Positions 49,634 to 58,438 of a stretch of 64,000 bases of DNA are shown here, one piece after another. The DNA lies in NCBI RefSeq assembly GCF_030345695.1, contig NZ_JAUASV010000003.1, positions 1 to 64,000 of the forward strand, given 5' to 3'. The first letter of the stretch is position 1. Each line of letters begins with the position of its first letter. A program made the position numbers and the translations under genes. The stretch is from Galbitalea sp. SE-J8 (GTDB lineage: Bacteria; Actinomycetota; Actinomycetes; Actinomycetales; Microbacteriaceae). The notes under the pieces are model-generated. The model had not been told where the DNA came from. It did not search any database and worked only from the letters and a program-made list of their open reading frames with translations.

Positions 49634-50530
49634 ATGTCTGCGGTGAGAAGCGTGACGGTTCTGGGGCTCGGGACGATGGGCGCGGCGATGGCCGCGCGGA
49701 TCGCGGGAGCGGGCTTCGACGTCACCGTCTGGAACAGGTCGCCCGAGCGTACCGTGCCACTGCGCGACGTCGCCCGTGTCGCGCCGAGCGCGGCGGAGGC
49801 GGTCGAGGGCGCGGATGCCGTGCTCACGATGCTCTTCGACGCGGACGCGGTACGCGCCGTGATGGCGACGGCTCTCCCGGCGATGCGCCCCGGCGCGATC
49901 TGGATGCAGTCCTCGACGGTCGGCACTCTCGCCTCGGCCGAGCTCGCACGACGCGCGAGCGCAGCCGGCGTGCGCTACGTCGACGCGCCGATGCTCGGCA
50001 CGAAGGCGCCCGCGCAGCAGGGGCGGCTCACGGCGCTGCTCGCGGGGGCGGACACCGACCTCGCCGAGCTCGAGCCGGTCGTGCGCGCGGTCGCGTCGAA
50101 GTCCGTGCGGATCGGGGATGCGGCACCCGCCGCATCCGGTCTCAAGCTCGCCGCGAACGCGTGGATCGCGACCATCACGGCGGGCATCGCCCAGTCGCTC
50201 ACGATCGCCGACCGGCTCGGGGTCGACCCCGGCCTGCTGCTCGAGGCGCTCGACGGCACCGCGCCCGACAGCCCGTACGCGCAGCTCAAGGGCCGGGCGA
50301 TCCTCGCCGGCGGGTTCGAGCCGCAGTTCGAGGTCGCGGGTCTGCTCAAGGACGTGCGCCTCGCGCGCGCCGAGACCGAGCGCATCGCCCCCGAGCTGCT
50401 CGACGCCCTCGAGCGGCTGTACGGCGAGACGGCCGACGAGGGCGCCGCCGGCGACGACATCGCCGCGGTGTGGAGGGCGTTCCAGCACGCCGCCCCGGTC
50501 GTGGCCGCCGCGGAGCGGAGAGCCGGGTGA
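49634..50530 (+). CDS. NAD(P)-dependent beta-hydroxyacid dehydrogenase-like protein
   Basis: A 298-residue member of the 3-hydroxyisobutyrate dehydrogenase superfamily. Rossmann GLGTMGAAMAARI (residues 11-23), substrate motif YVDAPMLGTKAPAQQGRLTAL with the GTxxPA loop, and the conserved catalytic-lysine helix in GLKLAANAWIATITAG. It could reduce small beta-hydroxy acids or imines. AGAGGG lies five bases before ATG 49634. The stop overlaps the next gene by four bases, starting a three-gene run. Confidence 0.8.
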   Translation: MSAVRSVTVLGLGTMGAAMAARIAGAGFDVTVWNRSPERTVPLRDVARVAPSAAEAVEGADAVLTMLFDADAVRAVMATALPAMRPGAIWMQSSTVGTLASAELARRASAAGVRYVDAPMLGTKAPAQQGRLTALLAGADTDLAELEPVVRAVASKSVRIGDAAPAASGLKLAANAWIATITAGIAQSLTIADRLGVDPGLLLEALDGTAPDSPYAQLKGRAILAGGFEPQFEVAGLLKDVRLARAETERIAPELLDALERLYGETADEGAAGDDIAAVWRAFQHAAPVVAAAERRAG

Positions 50531-51528
50531 AGTCGGCACTGCTCCACGAGGACGGCGGACTGCGCCGCTACGTGCTCGTCATGGACGAGGGCGACGAGGC
50601 GTTCGCCGAGATCACCGCGTTCGCGGCGGATCGCGGGATCCGGGCCGCGAGCATCACGGCGATCGGCGCCGCGCGCGGCGCGACCCTCGGCTACTTCGAC
50701 CCGGCCGTCGGCGACTACGTCTACTCGACCTGCTCCGAGCAGGTCGAGCTCGCCTCCTGCGTGGGCGACATCGCCATGGGGGCCGACGGGCCCGCGCTGC
50801 ACGCCCACGTGGTGCTCGGCCGGCGCGACGGCACCGCACTCGCCGGTCACCTGAGGGCGATCGAGGTGTTCCCGACCATGGAGGTCACCCTCGTCGAGTC
50901 GCCCGCGCACCTCGTCAAGCGCATCGACCCGCAGACCGGCCTCGCTCTCATCGCGATCGACGCGGCGCTCGACGACGAGCCGGCGCCCGCCGACCCGAGT
51001 CTGCCGCGCGGCGTGAACCACATCGGTCTCACGGTGCCCGACCTCGATCAGGCCACCGCGTTCCTGCGCGCCGCGTTCGGCGCCCGCGTCGCCTACGACG
51101 GGCTCACCCGCGACGACGAGCCGCGGCGCGGCCCCGACATCGAGCGGGCGCTCGGCCTGCCGCCCGGAGCGGCGATCGTCGCCCAGCGCATGATCCGGAT
51201 CGGCACCGGACCGGGCCTGGAGGTGTTCGAGCTCGAGCACACCGATCCGCAGCCCGCGGCGGGCCTCGCCGACCTCGGCTGGGGCCACGTGTCGCTGCTC
51301 GTCGACGACCTGGACGCCGTGCTCGCGCGCGCGACGGCCGCGGGCGGACGCGCGCTCGACGCGCCGCATCCGAACTCCCGGCACGAGGACACCCCGGGCA
51401 ACGCGAGCATCTACGTGCTCGCGCCGTGGGGCTCGATCATCGAGCTGCAGACGCTGCCCAACGGCCACTGGTACGGCAGCGGCAGCGAGACCGACGTCTG
51501 GAGTCCGTCGCGCCGCGGCATCCGCTGA
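50527..51528 (+). CDS. PPC (DUF296) - VOC/glyoxalase fusion protein
   Basis: A 333-residue two-domain protein. Residues about 1-135 form a PPC/DUF296 domain (YVLVMDEGDEAFAEITAFAA, the ALHAHVVLG histidines, GHLRAIEVFPTMEVTL). Residues about 160-330 form a vicinal-oxygen-chelate domain starting NHIGLTVPDLDQATAFLRAA with metal-type residues in LGWGHVSLLVDDLDAVL and IIELQTLPNGHWY. PPC domains occur in DNA-binding and small standalone proteins; VOC domains in dioxygenases and glyoxalases. I do not know a characterised protein with this order. GTG 50527 overlaps the dehydrogenase stop by four bases. Confidence 0.75.
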   Translation: MKSALLHEDGGLRRYVLVMDEGDEAFAEITAFAADRGIRAASITAIGAARGATLGYFDPAVGDYVYSTCSEQVELASCVGDIAMGADGPALHAHVVLGRRDGTALAGHLRAIEVFPTMEVTLVESPAHLVKRIDPQTGLALIAIDAALDDEPAPADPSLPRGVNHIGLTVPDLDQATAFLRAAFGARVAYDGLTRDDEPRRGPDIERALGLPPGAAIVAQRMIRIGTGPGLEVFELEHTDPQPAAGLADLGWGHVSLLVDDLDAVLARATAAGGRALDAPHPNSRHEDTPGNASIYVLAPWGSIIELQTLPNGHWYGSGSETDVWSPSRRGIR

Positions 51529-51563
51529 CCCGCCACCCCCTCCCGAACACGAAGGAACCGACC

Positions 51564-52397
51564 ATGCTGCCCACCGTCACCGCCCACACCGGACTCGAGC
51601 TGCCCGTCATCGGGTTCGGCACCTACCGCCTCACCGGCGACGAGGGCGCGGATGCCGTCGCCCGCGCGATCGACGCCGGGTACACCCTGCTCGACACGGC
51701 GGTCGGCTACGAGAACGAGGGCGCGGTGGGGGCCGCCGTGCGCCGATCGAGCGTGCCCCGGGAGAGCCTCATCGTGAGCTCGAAGCTGCCCGGGCGTCAC
51801 CACGCCTACGCCGAGGCGATCGCGACGATCGAGGAGAGCGTCTTCCGCTCGGGACTGGACTACCTCGACCTCTACCTCATCCACTGGCCGAACCCGAAGG
51901 AGGGCCGCTACGTCGAGGCCTGGGAGGCGCTCATCGCGGCGCGCGACCGAGGTCTCGTGCGCGACATCGGCGTGTGCAACTTCTTGCCCGAGCACCTCGA
52001 CGCGCTCGACGAGCGCACCGGCGTGCTGCCGGCCGTGAACCAGATCGAGCTGCACCCGTACTTCCCGCAGGCCGAGCAGCTCGCGTTCGACGCGGCGCGC
52101 GGCATCCTCACCCAGGCGTGGAGCCCGCTCGGTCGCGGCAACGACCTCCTGTCTCAACCGGCGATCGCCGCCGTCGCGAGCGCGCACGGCGCCACGCCCG
52201 GGCAGGTCGTGCTCGCGTGGGCGGTCGCGCGCGGGGCGATCCCGCTGCCGAAGGCGGCCTCCGACGAGCGGCAGCGCGAGAACCTGGCCGCCGCGGACAT
52301 CGCGCTCACGGATGCCGAGGTCGCGGCGATCACCGCGCTCGGGCGCGCGGACGGTCGCCTCGCGAGGCAGGATCCCGCGGTATATCAGGAGTTCTGA
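51564..52397 (+). CDS. Aldo/keto reductase
   Basis: A 277-residue AKR barrel protein: LPVIGFGTYRLTG, catalytic Asp/Tyr in LLDTAVGYENEGAVG, Lys in VSSKLPG, and His in YLIHWPNP; IGVCNFLPEHLDAL and KAASDERQRENLAAADI bind the cofactor. It reduces small aldehydes with NADPH. GAAGGAACCGACC precedes the ATG. The last codons, encoding DGRLARQDPAVYQ, are duplicated downstream in the repeat at 52338-52504. Methylglyoxal synthase is convergent, which is suggestive because AKRs detoxify methylglyoxal. Confidence 0.85.
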   Translation: MLPTVTAHTGLELPVIGFGTYRLTGDEGADAVARAIDAGYTLLDTAVGYENEGAVGAAVRRSSVPRESLIVSSKLPGRHHAYAEAIATIEESVFRSGLDYLDLYLIHWPNPKEGRYVEAWEALIAARDRGLVRDIGVCNFLPEHLDALDERTGVLPAVNQIELHPYFPQAEQLAFDAARGILTQAWSPLGRGNDLLSQPAIAAVASAHGATPGQVVLAWAVARGAIPLPKAASDERQRENLAAADIALTDAEVAAITALGRADGRLARQDPAVYQEF

Positions 52398-52504
52398 GCC
52401 GGTTCAGGAGTCGTCGCGGAACTCGTCCGCCCTCGGGCGCGCGGACGGTCGCCTCGCGGGGCAGGATCCCGCGGTATATCAGGAGTCGTCGCGGAACTCG
52501 TCCG
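52338..52504. repeat. Tandem duplication of the aldo/keto reductase 3' end
   Basis: The 53-base segment 52338-52390 recurs at 52432-52484 with one mismatch, and the adjoining 20-mer GTCGTCGCGGAACTCGTCCG (52410-52429) recurs at 52485-52504. Copy one has 19 extra bases, bounded by TCAGGA direct repeats, that copy two lacks. The second copy runs into the 3' end of mgsA. A duplication followed by slippage deletion explains the pattern. Confidence 0.8.
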
Positions 52505-52931
52505 TCGGGCGGTCGCCGAAGTTCGGCCTGACCAGCTCGTAGTCGCCCGAGAGCAGCGGCGACGAGATCATCAGGTCGGCGCTCGAGATGGTGCACGCGA
52601 CGGCGGTGTTCCACACCGCCGCGACGCGCAGCAGCGCCTTCACGTCCGGGTCGTGCGGCTGCGGCTCGAGCGGATCCCAGAGGAAGACCAGGAGGTCGAT
52701 CGCGCCCTCCGCGATGCGGGCGCCGATCTGCTGATCGCCGCCGACGGGTCCGCTGAGCAGCCGCTCCACCGGCAGGCCGAGCTCGAACTGCAGCAGCGTG
52801 CCGGTCGTGCCCGTCGCCACGAGGTGGTGCGCCGCGAGCGTCTCGCGGTTGAACGCCGCCCAGCGGATGAGCTCCGGCTTCTTGTTGTCGTGCGCGACGA
52901 GCGCGATCGTCCTACGGACCCGATGTGCCAC
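52479..52931 (-). CDS. mgsA: Methylglyoxal synthase
   Basis: A 150-residue enzyme making methylglyoxal from dihydroxyacetone phosphate. Signature parts: [42 protein letters not shown] (phosphate-binding, with catalytic Asp nearby) and [21 protein letters not shown] chose GTG 52931 since GGAGGGAG lies six bases before it; an ATG at 52967 adds a basic lead. Its C-terminal codons lie in the duplicated segment shared with the reductase gene. Confidence 0.9.
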   Translation of the reverse strand: MAHRVRRTIALVAHDNKKPELIRWAAFNRETLAAHHLVATGTTGTLLQFELGLPVERLLSGPVGGDQQIGARIAEGAIDLLVFLWDPLEPQPHDPDVKALLRVAAVWNTAVACTISSADLMISSPLLSGDYELVRPNFGDRPTDEFRDDS

Positions 52932-53015
52932 GCGACGCTCCCTCCGGCCGGTGCCGTACGCCGCCATTCTCGACCCGCGCCGCCCGGAGCACCACCGGCG
53001 GTCGTGCCACGGGGC

Positions 53016-53951
53016 TCAGTCCGCCGCGACCCCGTCCACCGGCACGCCGTCCGCCGGCACCCCGGCCGCCGGAAGACGCAGCAGCGCGCCGACCGAGCGG
53101 CAGGTCTCGCCCGCGATGAGCATCGCGCGCTCCAGCAGGCGCCGGGCGTCCGCGGCATCCGTCGGGTCGCCGTTGCGGGCGATGTGCGCGGTCGCCGTGG
53201 CGAGGCACGCGTCGCCCGCGCCCATCGTGTCGACCACCGGACGATCGGATGCCGGCACCCCGACCTCGACGAGCGTGCCGTCGGCGAGCGTGAGACTCGC
53301 CCCGGCCGCCCCCGCGGTCGCGAGCACGGCGCGCGGGCCGCGCTCGCGGAGGAGCGCGCGAACCGGCGCCAGGCCGGTGGCGTAGAGCAGTCCGGCGTCG
53401 TCGTCGCCGACCTTGACGAGCAGGGCGCCGTGCACGAGGTCCTCGAAGTTGCGGCGGAACCGAGCGCGGTCGCGCAGCAGCGCGCTGCGCGGGTTCGGGT
53501 CGACCAGCAGCCGGTGCTCGTGGCCGGCGAGGGCGAGCGCGAGGCCGGCGGCCTGCTCGTCGTCGTCGAACGGGAACCCGCTCACCACGACGAGCGCGGC
53601 GGCCGCGATGGCGGCGAGCGCGGCGTCGCCGAACTCGACGCGCCGCCCGAGCGCCGCCTCGTTGAACTCGTAGCGCGGCTCGCCGTGCCGTCGATCGCTC
53701 GTCGCGACCGAGGTGCCGAGCGGCGCGGGCGTCGCGATCAGCCCGACGCCGTAGCCGGCCAGGAAGGCGCGGATCGTGGCGCCGTGCTCGTCGTCGCCGA
53801 CCATCGCGATGAGCGTGACGGGCACGCCGAGCACGGCGAGGCCGACGGCGACGTTGAGCGCCGAGCCGCCCACGAACGAGCTGTCCTTCTCGCCGACGCG
53901 CACCACGTCGATGAGCGCGTCGCCGATCACGACGACCGTCGACTCAGTCAT
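53016..53951 (-). CDS. PfkB-family sugar kinase, probable fructokinase
   Basis: A 311-residue ribokinase-fold kinase: VVIGDALIDVVRVG start, FVGGSALNVAVGLAVLG (PfkB motif 1), DPNPRSALLRD, and VVDTMGAGDACLATATA (motif 2, with catalytic Asp in GAGD). The C-terminal tail is a short PADGVPVDGV repeat. Start overlaps the LacI stop by eight bases. Being tied to a fructose-type ABC importer, it most likely phosphorylates the imported hexose; specificity is inferred from context. Confidence 0.8.
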   Translation of the reverse strand: MTESTVVVIGDALIDVVRVGEKDSSFVGGSALNVAVGLAVLGVPVTLIAMVGDDEHGATIRAFLAGYGVGLIATPAPLGTSVATSDRRHGEPRYEFNEAALGRRVEFGDAALAAIAAAALVVVSGFPFDDDEQAAGLALALAGHEHRLLVDPNPRSALLRDRARFRRNFEDLVHGALLVKVGDDDAGLLYATGLAPVRALLRERGPRAVLATAGAAGASLTLADGTLVEVGVPASDRPVVDTMGAGDACLATATAHIARNGDPTDAADARRLLERAMLIAGETCRSVGALLRLPAAGVPADGVPVDGVAAD

Positions 53952-54996
53952 GCGGACGCACCTCCCCGGAGCCGCGGACGATCAGCCGCGTGGGCACGGT
54001 GAGCGTGCCCACCGGGCCGCGGTCGCCGTCGAGCCGCGCGAACACGCGCCCCGCGGCGACCCGGCCGATCTCGAGCGGGTCCTGCGCGATGACCGTGACG
54101 GCCGGGGTGAGCAGGTCGGCGAGCGGGAAGTCGTCGAAGCCGACGAGCGCGACCCGGTCGAGCGCGCCGAGGGCCCGCATGGCCACGACCGCGCCCACCG
54201 TGACGAGGTTCTGCGCGCTGAAGATCGCGGTCGGCGGCTCGTCGAGCGTGAGCAGCCGCGTGACGGCGTCGGCCGCGCGCACCTCATCCGTCATCCCGTC
54301 GACGATCCATTCCGGGCGCGCGGTCAGCCCGAGCCGCCGCAGCTCGTCGATGAATCCCCGGCGGCGCTCGCGCGCCGTCCAGATGTCCGACCGGTCGCCG
54401 AGGTAGGCGATGCGGCGGTGCCCGGCGGCGGCGAGGTGCTGCACGGCCCGCGCCGTGCCCTCGGCGTTGTCGGTGACGACGGTGTCCGCGTCGAGGCCCG
54501 ACGGCATCCGGTCGACGAACACCACCGGGGTGCCGCGGTCGATCTCGATGCCGAGGTAGGCCTGGCTCGTGTCGATCGAGGTGAGGATGAGGCCGTCGAC
54601 CCGCCGGCGCAGGAACGCCTCGACGGCGGAGCGCTCGCGCTCCGGATCGTCGTCGAGGCTCGACGCGAACACCGCGACGCCGAGCGGGCTCGCGACGTCC
54701 TCGACGCCGCGGTGCACCGACGCCGAGAACGGGTTGGCGACGTTGCCCACAAGTAGGCCGAGCGTGCCGCTGCGCCGGTTCGTGCGCCGCAGGTTTCCGG
54801 CGTGCAGGTCGGGCTGGTAGTTGAGCTGGGCCGCCGCGGCGCGCACCCGCTCCATGGTCGCGGGCGCGACGTTGGGCTCGCCGTTGATGACGCGCGACAC
54901 GGTCTTGAGACCCACCCCGGCGAGGCTCGCGACATTGCGCATCGTCGGTCGTCGGTGGGGGTCGGGCGCTGGCCAACTGCTTGACATCGGTGTCAC
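53944..54996 (-). CDS. LacI-family repressor of the frc-type operon
   Basis: A 350-residue LacI regulator with HTH TMRNVASLAGVGLKTVSRVI at about 18-37 and hinge AAAQLNYQPDLHAGNLRR, then the effector domain (LGLLVGNVANPFSASVHRGV onward). Start GTG 54996 gives a short lead; its first codons overlap one operator (54982-54995). A TATAGT -10 element at 55033-55028 would start its message about 25 bases upstream. It is divergent from frcB and likely represses both directions until the sugar signal binds. Confidence 0.85.
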   Translation of the reverse strand: MTPMSSSWPAPDPHRRPTMRNVASLAGVGLKTVSRVINGEPNVAPATMERVRAAAAQLNYQPDLHAGNLRRTNRRSGTLGLLVGNVANPFSASVHRGVEDVASPLGVAVFASSLDDDPERERSAVEAFLRRRVDGLILTSIDTSQAYLGIEIDRGTPVVFVDRMPSGLDADTVVTDNAEGTARAVQHLAAAGHRRIAYLGDRSDIWTARERRRGFIDELRRLGLTARPEWIVDGMTDEVRAADAVTRLLTLDEPPTAIFSAQNLVTVGAVVAMRALGALDRVALVGFDDFPLADLLTPAVTVIAQDPLEIGRVAAGRVFARLDGDRGPVGTLTVPTRLIVRGSGEVRPHD

Positions 54997-55074
54997 GGCT
55001 TGGTCTCGCTTTCTGGGTTCTGGCTTGACTATAGCGGGGTGAACGCACTAGGACTGCTTTTGACACCGTTGTCG
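54982..55074. promoter_or_regulatory. Pair of LacI-type operators in the divergent frc region
   Basis: TGACATCGGTGTCA (54982-54995) and TGACACCGTTGTCG (55061-55074) are 14-bp dyads with the same outer word TGACA/TGTC. They are 79 bp apart, centre to centre, one at each end of the promoter region. Such spacing would allow DNA looping by a LacI tetramer or independent control of both promoters. Confidence 0.6.
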
Positions 55075-55108
55075 GGGACCACGGTTCCCCTAGCCAAGAG
55101 GACCTTCA

Positions 55109-56188
55109 ATGAAGAATCGTTCAGCACTCACTCGCGTCATCGCGACCGGCTCCATCGCCGTGCTCGCCGCGCTCGGGATCGCCGGATGTTCCGGTTCCAA
55201 CGCCGGATCGGATCCGGATGCCGTCGGCGTCACGCTCATCGTGAAGACGACGTCCAACCCGTACTTCGTCGCGATGGAGGACGGTGCCAAGGACGCGGCC
55301 AAGAAGGCCGGCGTCGACCTCACGCTCGCCGCGGGCAAGGAGGACGGCGACGAGGACACCCAGATCCAGGCCATCGAGAACGCCATCTCGAAGGGCGACA
55401 AGGGCATCCTCATCACCCCGAGCGGCCCCGCGGTCATCGACGCGATCCAGAAGGCGCGCGACGCCGGCCTCTACGTGATCGCGCTCGACACCGCCCCGGA
55501 CCCCACCGACGCAGTCGACATCACGTTCGCGACGGACAACTTCGCGGCCGGCAAGTCGATCGGCGAGTGGACCAAGGCGCAGCTCGGCGGCAAGAAGGCC
55601 GTCATCGCGCTCCTCGACCTGTTCGACGACAAGGTCGTCTCCGTCGACTACAACCGCGACCAGGGCTTCCTCACCGGAATGGGCATCGACACCGTCGACC
55701 CCGAGAAGAACGGCGACGAGGCGAAGACCGGGACGTACGACGGCGGTGACTACGAGATCGTCGGCAGCGAGGCGACCCAGGGCGCCGAGGACGGCGGCCG
55801 CACCGCCATGGAGACGCTCCTGTCGAAGAACCCGGACATCAACGTGGTGTACACGATCAACGAGCCCGCCGCATACGGCGCCTACCAGGCGCTCCAGGCC
55901 GCGGGCAAGGAGAAGGACGTGCTGCTCGTCTCGATCGACGGCGGCTGCGCCGGCGTGAAGAACGTCTCCGAGGGCATCATCGGCGCCACGGCGCAGCAGT
56001 ACCCCGTGAAGATGGCGCAGCTCGGCGTCGAGGCGATCGAGAAGCTCGCCAAGGACGGCACGAAGCCCTCCACGTCCGCCGGACTCGACTTCTTCGACAC
56101 GGGCTCGGCGCTCGTGACGGACAAGCCGGTCGACGGCCTCGACAGCATCAGCTCGGCCGACGGCGCCTCCGTCTGCTGGGGCAAGTGA
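55109..56188 (+). CDS. frcB: Fructose-type ABC importer, sugar-binding lipoprotein
   Basis: A 359-residue type I binding protein with lipobox GIAGC (Cys27). It resembles Sinorhizobium FrcB through TSNPYFVAMEDGAKDAAKKA, QIQAIENAISKGDKGILITP, ALDTAPDPTDAVD-TFATDN, RDQGFLTGMGID, INVVYTINEPAAYGAYQAL, SIDGGCAGVKNVSEGIIGAT and the closing CWGK. It should bind a hexose outside the membrane. AGAGGA precedes the ATG by six bases. A strong hairpin follows, and frcC and frcA are next. Confidence 0.85.
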   Translation: MKNRSALTRVIATGSIAVLAALGIAGCSGSNAGSDPDAVGVTLIVKTTSNPYFVAMEDGAKDAAKKAGVDLTLAAGKEDGDEDTQIQAIENAISKGDKGILITPSGPAVIDAIQKARDAGLYVIALDTAPDPTDAVDITFATDNFAAGKSIGEWTKAQLGGKKAVIALLDLFDDKVVSVDYNRDQGFLTGMGIDTVDPEKNGDEAKTGTYDGGDYEIVGSEATQGAEDGGRTAMETLLSKNPDINVVYTINEPAAYGAYQALQAAGKEKDVLLVSIDGGCAGVKNVSEGIIGATAQQYPVKMAQLGVEAIEKLAKDGTKPSTSAGLDFFDTGSALVTDKPVDGLDSISSADGASVCWGK

Positions 56189-56204
56189 TCTCCTGACAGG
56201 CACC

Positions 56205-56238
56205 GGGTCGGGGACGTCCTCCGGGGCGTCCCCGACCC
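56205..56238 (+). other. Intercistronic hairpin after frcB
   Basis: GGGTCGGGGACG (56205-56216) and CGTCCCCGACCC (56227-56238) form a perfect 12-pair GC-rich stem with a 10-base loop. It lies 17 bases after the frcB stop and 31 before frcC. Without a U-tract it probably protects the frcB message or limits read-through to the membrane and ATPase genes. Confidence 0.65.
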
Positions 56239-56269
56239 GCCCAACCGCTCCTCGATCAGAAAGCATCTC

Positions 56270-57316
56270 GTGAGCCAGAAAACGGTTGACACCAACCCGG
56301 CCACCTCGAAACTCGACCTCGCGAACGAGTTCCTCGACCACCGCACCCCGATCGACCGCGTGCGCGGCGTGCTGCATCGCTTTCCCGCGATCAGCCCGGC
56401 CGTCGTGCTCCTCATCGCGATCATCGTCTTCGGGCTGCTCAACGACCGGTTCCTGAACCCGGCCAACCTCTCCCTCATCACGCAGCAGGTCGCCGTCGTC
56501 GGCACCCTCGCCGTTGCCCAGACCCTCGTCATCCTCACGGCCGGCATCGACCTGTCGGTCGGCGCCGTCATGGTGCTCACCTCGATGGTCATCGCGCAGA
56601 CCGCGACGCAGAACGGGGTGCCCGCGCTCCTCGCGCTCGCGCTCGGCCTCGTGATCGGCCTCGTCGCCGGCGCGGTGAACGGGCTGCTCGTCACCCGGCT
56701 GCGGCTCCCCCCGTTCATCGTGACGCTCGGCACGCTCAACGTGTTCGTCGCGCTCACGCTGCTCTACTCGGGCGGTTCGAGCGTGCGCGGCACGGACATG
56801 CCCTCGCTGCTGCCCTGGACCGGCACGACCTTCACCGTGGCCGGGGTGCGCATCAGCTTCGGCGTCGTCCTCATGCTCGCGCTCTACGTCGTCATCGCCC
56901 TCATCCTCGGCAAGACCGCGTGGGGCCGGCACGTCTACGCGGTGGGTGACGACAAGGAGGCCGCCCGCCTCGCGGGCATCAGCGTCAACCGCGTGCTGAT
57001 GAGCGTCTACCTGGCCGCCGGCGCCATCCTCGCCCTCGGCGCGTGGATCCAGATCGGCCGCTCGAACGCCGCGAGCCCGAACGCGGGCGCCGACCTCAAC
57101 CTCGACTCGATCACCGCCGTGGTGATCGGCGGCACGAGCCTGTTCGGCGGCCGCGGCACGGTGTGGGGCACCCTGCTCGGTGCGCTCATCGTCGGGGTGT
57201 TCCGCAACGGGCTCTCGCTCGCCGGGCTCGACGTGCTCTACCAGACCCTCGCCGTCGGCGTGCTCGTCATCGTCGCCGTCTCGGTCGACCAGTGGATTCG
57301 AAAGGTACGCAAGTGA
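56270..57316 (+). CDS. frcC: Fructose-type ABC importer, permease
   Basis: A 348-residue CUT2 permease of the RbsC/FrcC type with eight to ten helices. Motifs: LVILTAGIDLSVGAVMVLTS, LGLVIGLVAGAVNGLLVTRL, YAVGDDKEAARLAGISVNRV and VVIGGTSLFGGRGTVWGTLL. The GTG at 56270 fits an N-terminal cytoplasmic lead of about 40 residues. It overlaps frcA by four bases. Confidence 0.9.
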   Translation: MSQKTVDTNPATSKLDLANEFLDHRTPIDRVRGVLHRFPAISPAVVLLIAIIVFGLLNDRFLNPANLSLITQQVAVVGTLAVAQTLVILTAGIDLSVGAVMVLTSMVIAQTATQNGVPALLALALGLVIGLVAGAVNGLLVTRLRLPPFIVTLGTLNVFVALTLLYSGGSSVRGTDMPSLLPWTGTTFTVAGVRISFGVVLMLALYVVIALILGKTAWGRHVYAVGDDKEAARLAGISVNRVLMSVYLAAGAILALGAWIQIGRSNAASPNAGADLNLDSITAVVIGGTSLFGGRGTVWGTLLGALIVGVFRNGLSLAGLDVLYQTLAVGVLVIVAVSVDQWIRKVRK

Positions 57317-58116
57317 CTCTCCTCAACGACCCCGCAGCGGCGGCGGCGCCCGCCGCGACGCGCAAGCCGATCCTCGAGGCGAAGCGGCTCGTGAAGACGT
57401 TCGGCCGCGTCGTCGGCCTCGACGGCGTGAGCCTCGTGCTCTACCCGGGCGAGGTGCTCGCGATCATCGGCGACAACGGCGCCGGCAAGTCGACCCTGAT
57501 CAAGTGCCTCACGGGCGCCGAGATCCCGGACCAGGGCGAGCTGTTCCTCGACGGCGAGCCGGTGTCGTTCAAGCGGCCGCAGGACGCCCGCGCCGCCGGC
57601 ATCGAGACGGTCTACCAGAACCTGGCCGTCTCGCCGGCCCTCGACGTCGCCGCGAACCTCTACCTCGGCCGGGAGATCCGCAAGGCGGGCGTGCTCGGCA
57701 GCCTGTTCCGCGTGCTCGACACCGCCGGGATGCGGCGCAACGCGCGCGCGGAGCTCACCGAGCTCGGCATCTCGACGCTGCAGGATGTCACGGTGCCGGT
57801 GGAGAACCTCTCCGGCGGCCAGCGGCAGGCGGTCGCGGTCGCGCGGGCCGCCGCGTTCGGGTCCAAGGTCGTCGTGCTCGATGAGCCGACGGCGGCGCTC
57901 GGCGTGCGCGAGTCGAACCAGGTGCTCCAGCTCGTGCGCAACCTGCGCGACAAGGGCATCCCGGTCATCCTGATTAGCCACAACATGCCGCACGTCTTCG
58001 ACGTGGCGGACCGCATCCACATCCAGCGGCTCGGCAAGCGCGCCGCGACGATCACGCCGCAGTCGCACTCGATGACGGATGCCGTCGCGATCATGACCGG
58101 CGCCGCGGTCGCATGA
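57313..58116 (+). CDS. frcA: Fructose-type ABC importer, ATPase
   Basis: A 267-residue single ABC domain, as in FrcA, unlike the double-domain RbsA. Walker A GDNGAGKST (53-61), Q-loop VYQNLAVSPALDVAANLYLG, signature NLSGGQRQAVAVARA, Walker B VVLDEPTAAL and switch His in LISHNMPHVFDVADRIH. It drives import through FrcC. GTG 57313 overlaps the frcC stop and its own stop overlaps the ABM gene start by four bases. Confidence 0.9.
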   Translation: MTLLNDPAAAAAPAATRKPILEAKRLVKTFGRVVGLDGVSLVLYPGEVLAIIGDNGAGKSTLIKCLTGAEIPDQGELFLDGEPVSFKRPQDARAAGIETVYQNLAVSPALDVAANLYLGREIRKAGVLGSLFRVLDTAGMRRNARAELTELGISTLQDVTVPVENLSGGQRQAVAVARAAAFGSKVVVLDEPTAALGVRESNQVLQLVRNLRDKGIPVILISHNMPHVFDVADRIHIQRLGKRAATITPQSHSMTDAVAIMTGAAVA

Positions 58117-58436
58117 GCCGATCGCGCAGGGTCCTGTACGCGGAGTTCACGGCCGCGGACGGCATCGGGGACACCGTCGCCGCCCTGCTCGCGGGCTTCG
58201 CCGAGCGGGTGCGGGCTGAGCCCGGCAACGTCGCGTTCGAGCCGTTCCGGGTCGAGGGCGCGACCGAGCGGTTCTTCGTCTACGAGGTGTACCGCGACGA
58301 GGCGGCGTTCCAGGAGCACATCACCGCCGACTACGGCGCCGTGTTCAACGCGGCGCTCGAACCGCTCATCGTCGAGGACGCGTCCCAGCTGACCTGGCTC
58401 ACGGCCGTGCCGGTGCCGTCCCCCGGGGAGGTCTGA
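58113..58436 (+). CDS. ABM-domain (antibiotic biosynthesis monooxygenase-like) protein
   Basis: A 107-residue dimeric ferredoxin-like alpha/beta protein. RVLYAEFTAADGIGDTVAAL, a central NVAFEPFRVEG strand, and RFFVYEVYRDEAAFQEHI are the family pattern. ABM proteins include quinol monooxygenases, LsrG (an autoinducer-2 phosphate isomerase) and many sugar-cluster members of unknown role. Coupled by ATGA to frcA and two bases before the AroE-like gene, so it is part of the same message. Confidence 0.75.
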   Translation: MSRSRRVLYAEFTAADGIGDTVAALLAGFAERVRAEPGNVAFEPFRVEGATERFFVYEVYRDEAAFQEHITADYGAVFNAALEPLIVEDASQLTWLTAVPVPSPGEV

Positions 58437-58438
58437 GC

